A DNA stretch of 10,325 nucleotides from contig JACPVD010000052.1 in assembly GCA_016191895.1 (NCBI GenBank), positions 1-10,325 on the forward strand, given 5' to 3'. The notes under the pieces were generated by a model. That model saw nothing but the letters and a program-made list of their open reading frames with translations. It was not told where the DNA came from and did not search any database. A program made the position numbers and the translations under genes. The first letter of the stretch is position 1, and every line of letters starts with the position of its first letter. Origin of the DNA: Chloroflexota bacterium (GTDB taxonomy: Bacteria; Chloroflexota; Anaerolineae; Anaerolineales; Villigracilaceae). This document shows, piece by piece, positions 8,198 through 10,325 of this stretch.

Positions 8198-10325
8198 CTA
8201 CTCGACTACCGGGGTATTTTCTTTCAACAACGGAAATTTATTCATCTTCATCGCGTTGCTTGTGACGAAGATACTGCTTGCGACCATGGCAAAGGCGGAG
8301 AAGACGGGTTGTAATAACCCTGCCATTGCCAGCGCGACGCCGATTAGGTTGTAGATCACAGCCCAGCCGAGGTTTTGCCGAACGCGCTTCATCGACTCGC
8401 GTGAGAGATCGATCAGCCAGGGGATCGCGGTTAAGTCATCGCGCATCAATACAATATCGGCCGCGGTGCGGGCCACGTCGGTGCCGTGATTCATTGCCAG
8501 GCCAACGGTCGCGGCGGCGAGCGCGGGGCCATCGTTGATTCCATCTCCGATCATTGCGGCGTTTTGTGCAAGACGGTTCATCTTTTCATCGGGCGTGAGC
8601 GCGGCTTGCACAGGGATGCCGAGAGTCTTTTGCCATCTTTCGCCGGCGTGAATTTCATCGCCGGTCAACACACCAAGATTCAGCCCGCGCGACTGCAATT
8701 GAGCAATAACTTCTTTCGCCTCCGCGCGGACTGTCTCGCCCAACCCCACTGCCCCGACGACCTTCCCATCCCAACCGGCATGCACGACGACGAGCCCCGC
8801 ATCCTTCCACGCCCCGGCCTGTTCGCTGATCTCTTTGGGCATGGTCAGCCCTTCGGCAGACGTCAGGCGGACGGAGCCAATGATAATTGGAGATTGGCGA
8901 TTGGCAATTGTTCCGATTACTCCAAGGGCGGGCAGCGCTTTGAACGAAGATGGCTTGATCAGTTCGATATTTTGTGAATTTGCATATTCAACAATTGCCC
9001 TCGCCAGCGGGTGTTCGGATTCGTTTTCCACCGAAGCCACAACTTGCAGAAATAATTGTTCACTGATCATGGATGACTGTTTACTTACGACTCCCTGCAC
9101 CTTCATTGGCAATTGACTCAACGTGCCGGTCTTGTCGAAGAAAACCGAATCGACTTTCGCCAGACGTTCGAGCGCGGCAGTGCTTCGCAGGATCACGCCG
9201 GATTCCGCGGCGCGTTCCAATGACAGCCAGAGTGTGAGCGGGGTGGCGAGTCCCAACGCGCATGGACAGGCGATCAGCAAAACGGATAACGCAACGAGCA
9301 AGCCGGTTTCCGCGCCGGAGTTGGTATTCCAAATTAAGAAGGCGATGGTCGCGAGAGTCAGTGCGGCGGGAGTCATCCATGCGGAGAGTTTGTCCACTGT
9401 TCGTTCCAACGGTGAACGCGCCCATAATGCTTCGTGTAGCAATCTTCCAATTTGCCCGGCCGTTGTCGATTCGCCGACCGCTGTTGTGATGACCTCAAAA
9501 CTTCCGTCGAGATTGATCGTCCCCGCCTTGATGGATTCGCCTTCACGGCGGGATACGGGTTTGGGTTCGCCTGTCAACAGCGATTCGTCCACGTCGCCTT
9601 CGCCGGTGGCGATCAGGCCATCTACGGGGAATCGGTTCCCGGGTCGAATGCGGATGCGCTGGCCGGGTTTCAGGTCCGCCGCGTTCACTTCGATGTCCGC
9701 TTCGCTTGTGACCACCGTCGCTGTGGCGGGAATCTGTTCGAGTAATTTCATCACAGCCTTGTTACTGGATTTGTGCGCCTGCATTTCGAGCCATCGTCCG
9801 ATGGATACCAAAAAGATGAGCATGGTTGCGGTGTCGAAGTACAGCCCGCCGTGGCCGACGATTAGATGGTAAACGGACAAGCCAAACGCGGAGAACGTTC
9901 CGATGGTGATCAGCGTGTGAATGTTGGGTTGCCCGCGCAACAGACTGGCGAAACCAGCGCGAAGAATCGGCAGGCCGAGCAAAAGTAAAACAGGGATGCT
10001 CGTCACCAGCATCATCACCTGGAAAAAATCCACCAGCGGCTGCGACTCGGGTGTTGCCCAGCCGAAAACTTCACGCGCATAAATCCCCGCGCCCACGATC
10101 ATGTCATGCAAGACCATCACGCCGCCGATAAGCAGGCGCATGTAAAACGATTCTTCCTCGTCGTGGGGTTTCTCGTTGGGAAGAGTCGCTTTATACCCGA
10201 GGGATTTCACCCGCTTTTTTAGTAATTGGTAATTGGTAATTGCAGGATTGAAGACAATGTTGGTTTGCTGTTGGACGAAACTTGTCTCTGCATTGATCAC
10301 GCCTTTCGTACGCTTAAGTTGTTCG
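8198..10325 (-). CDS. copA: P1B-type copper-transporting ATPase, 5' end beyond window edge
   Basis: An ATP-driven heavy-metal pump of the inner membrane; 708 residues are visible. A GTG at 10300 is unlikely to be the true start, because the frame continues to the right edge and the codons there complete a heavy-metal-associated domain (GVINAETSF, then IVFNPAITNYQLL, then KSLGYKA). Its CxxC would lie outside. Counting from that GTG: TGEP (243-246), the transmembrane metal site CPC (345-347), phosphorylation site DKTGT (389-393), the HP dipeptide (430-431), TGD (546-548), GDGINDGP (585-592), YN of helix 7 (650-651) and MVASS of helix 8 (672-676). CPC with YN and MxxSS is the Cu(I) (P1B-1) pattern. 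Three heptamer-repeat tracts lie in the coding sequence: in the metal-binding domain, after the phosphorylation site, and in the nucleotide-binding domain. Direction of pumping, and copper detoxification versus oxidase assembly, cannot be read from sequence. The cytochrome b fusion follows on the same strand. Confidence 0.93.
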   Translation of the reverse strand, partial: EQLKRTKGVINAETSFVQQQTNIVFNPAITNYQLLKKRVKSLGYKATLPNEKPHDEEESFYMRLLIGGVMVLHDMIVGAGIYAREVFGWATPESQPLVDFFQVMMLVTSIPVLLLLGLPILRAGFASLLRGQPNIHTLITIGTFSAFGLSVYHLIVGHGGLYFDTATMLIFLVSIGRWLEMQAHKSSNKAVMKLLEQIPATATVVTSEADIEVNAADLKPGQRIRIRPGNRFPVDGLIATGEGDVDESLLTGEPKPVSRREGESIKAGTINLDGSFEVITTAVGESTTAGQIGRLLHEALWARSPLERTVDKLSAWMTPAALTLATIAFLIWNTNSGAETGLLVALSVLLIACPCALGLATPLTLWLSLERAAESGVILRSTAALERLAKVDSVFFDKTGTLSQLPMKVQGVVSKQSSMISEQLFLQVVASVENESEHPLARAIVEYANSQNIELIKPSSFKALPALGVIGTIANRQSPIIIGSVRLTSAEGLTMPKEISEQAGAWKDAGLVVVHAGWDGKVVGAVGLGETVRAEAKEVIAQLQSRGLNLGVLTGDEIHAGERWQKTLGIPVQAALTPDEKMNRLAQNAAMIGDGINDGPALAAATVGLAMNHGTDVARTAADIVLMRDDLTAIPWLIDLSRESMKRVRQNLGWAVIYNLIGVALAMAGLLQPVFSAFAMVASSIFVTSNAMKMNKFPLLKENTPVVE
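8886..8910 (-). repeat. Heptamer tract inside the copper ATPase gene (nucleotide-binding domain)
   Basis: Plus-strand units ATTGGAG (8886-8892), ATTGGCG, ATTGGCA (8900-8906) and a partial ATTG. On the coding strand it gives about IANRQSPII (residues 465-473 from the GTG), in the loop before the IIIGSVRLT strand of the nucleotide-binding domain. It is in frame and does not touch the HP motif. Confidence 0.75.
9051..9085 (-). repeat. Degenerate heptamer tract inside the copper ATPase gene (after DKTGT)
   Basis: On the minus strand the units read AGTAAAC, AGTCATC, CATGATC, AGTGAAC and AATTATT, a worn version of the family at 2283-2317. It encodes about SKQSSMISEQLFL. The ISEQL peptide is shared with the insert in the acyl-CoA synthetase. 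It lies in the linker between the phosphorylation-site strand and the helix before the HP motif. Confidence 0.6.
10223..10243 (-). repeat. Heptamer tract inside the copper ATPase metal-binding domain
   Basis: Plus-strand TAATTGG, TAATTGG, TAATTGC (three 7-base units, 21 bases and so seven codons). The coding strand gives about AITNYQL in the turn between the last strands and helix of the heavy-metal-associated domain. The residues are compatible with the fold, so the tract has become ordinary coding sequence. Confidence 0.78.

Overview
The window looks like a stretch of chromosome from an uncultured, moderately GC-rich environmental bacterium. An Anaerolineae-type Chloroflexota is my best guess. 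This rests on gene content (an Acs/AACS-like acyl-CoA synthetase, a Pro/Thr-linker lipoprotein with a sulfatase-modifying-factor domain, a large cytochrome b fusion) and on many short-period repeats inside genes. No marker gene fixes the taxonomy. There is no rRNA, tRNA, CRISPR array, transposase or phage gene.

Layout, left to right. (1) A minus-strand block: the 5' part of upp (uracil salvage, cut by the left edge), a 193-bp gap with a large hairpin, then a two-gene unit of a zinc-ribbon membrane protein followed by an isoprenylcysteine-methyltransferase-like membrane protein. (2) From about 1.99 kb, a plus-strand block: an AMP-forming acyl-CoA synthetase, an octamer-repeat hairpin, then a promoter and a secreted cysteine-rich lipoprotein gene. 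(3) A strong bidirectional terminator at 5925-5966 separates this from a convergent minus-strand block. That block, in transcription order, is a Cu(I)-type P1B ATPase (5' end beyond the right edge) and a 684-residue fusion of cytochrome b, a 2[4Fe-4S] ferredoxin, an MvhD-like domain and an exported C-terminal domain. No gene-free stretch exceeds 300 bases.

Working together: the cytochrome b fusion keeps all four haem-ligand histidines and both ferredoxin cluster motifs. It is therefore probably a membrane enzyme moving electrons between the quinone pool and cytoplasmic low-potential carriers. The copper ATPase just upstream may serve copper-enzyme maturation or copper export. The acyl-CoA synthetase activates organic acids, and upp recycles uracil; neither is obviously linked to the redox pair.

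Two things stand out. The first is the fusion protein: its MvhD-like domain has lost every cysteine, and it has gained an extra membrane helix and an exported tail. The second is the density of short repeats that have entered coding sequence in frame. Heptamer-period arrays lie inside the acyl-CoA synthetase and at three places in the copper ATPase, and another lies directly before the cytochrome b start. A palindromic element adds about 28 residues to the acyl-CoA synthetase. An octamer array and two hairpins sharing an identical 13-mer sit between genes.
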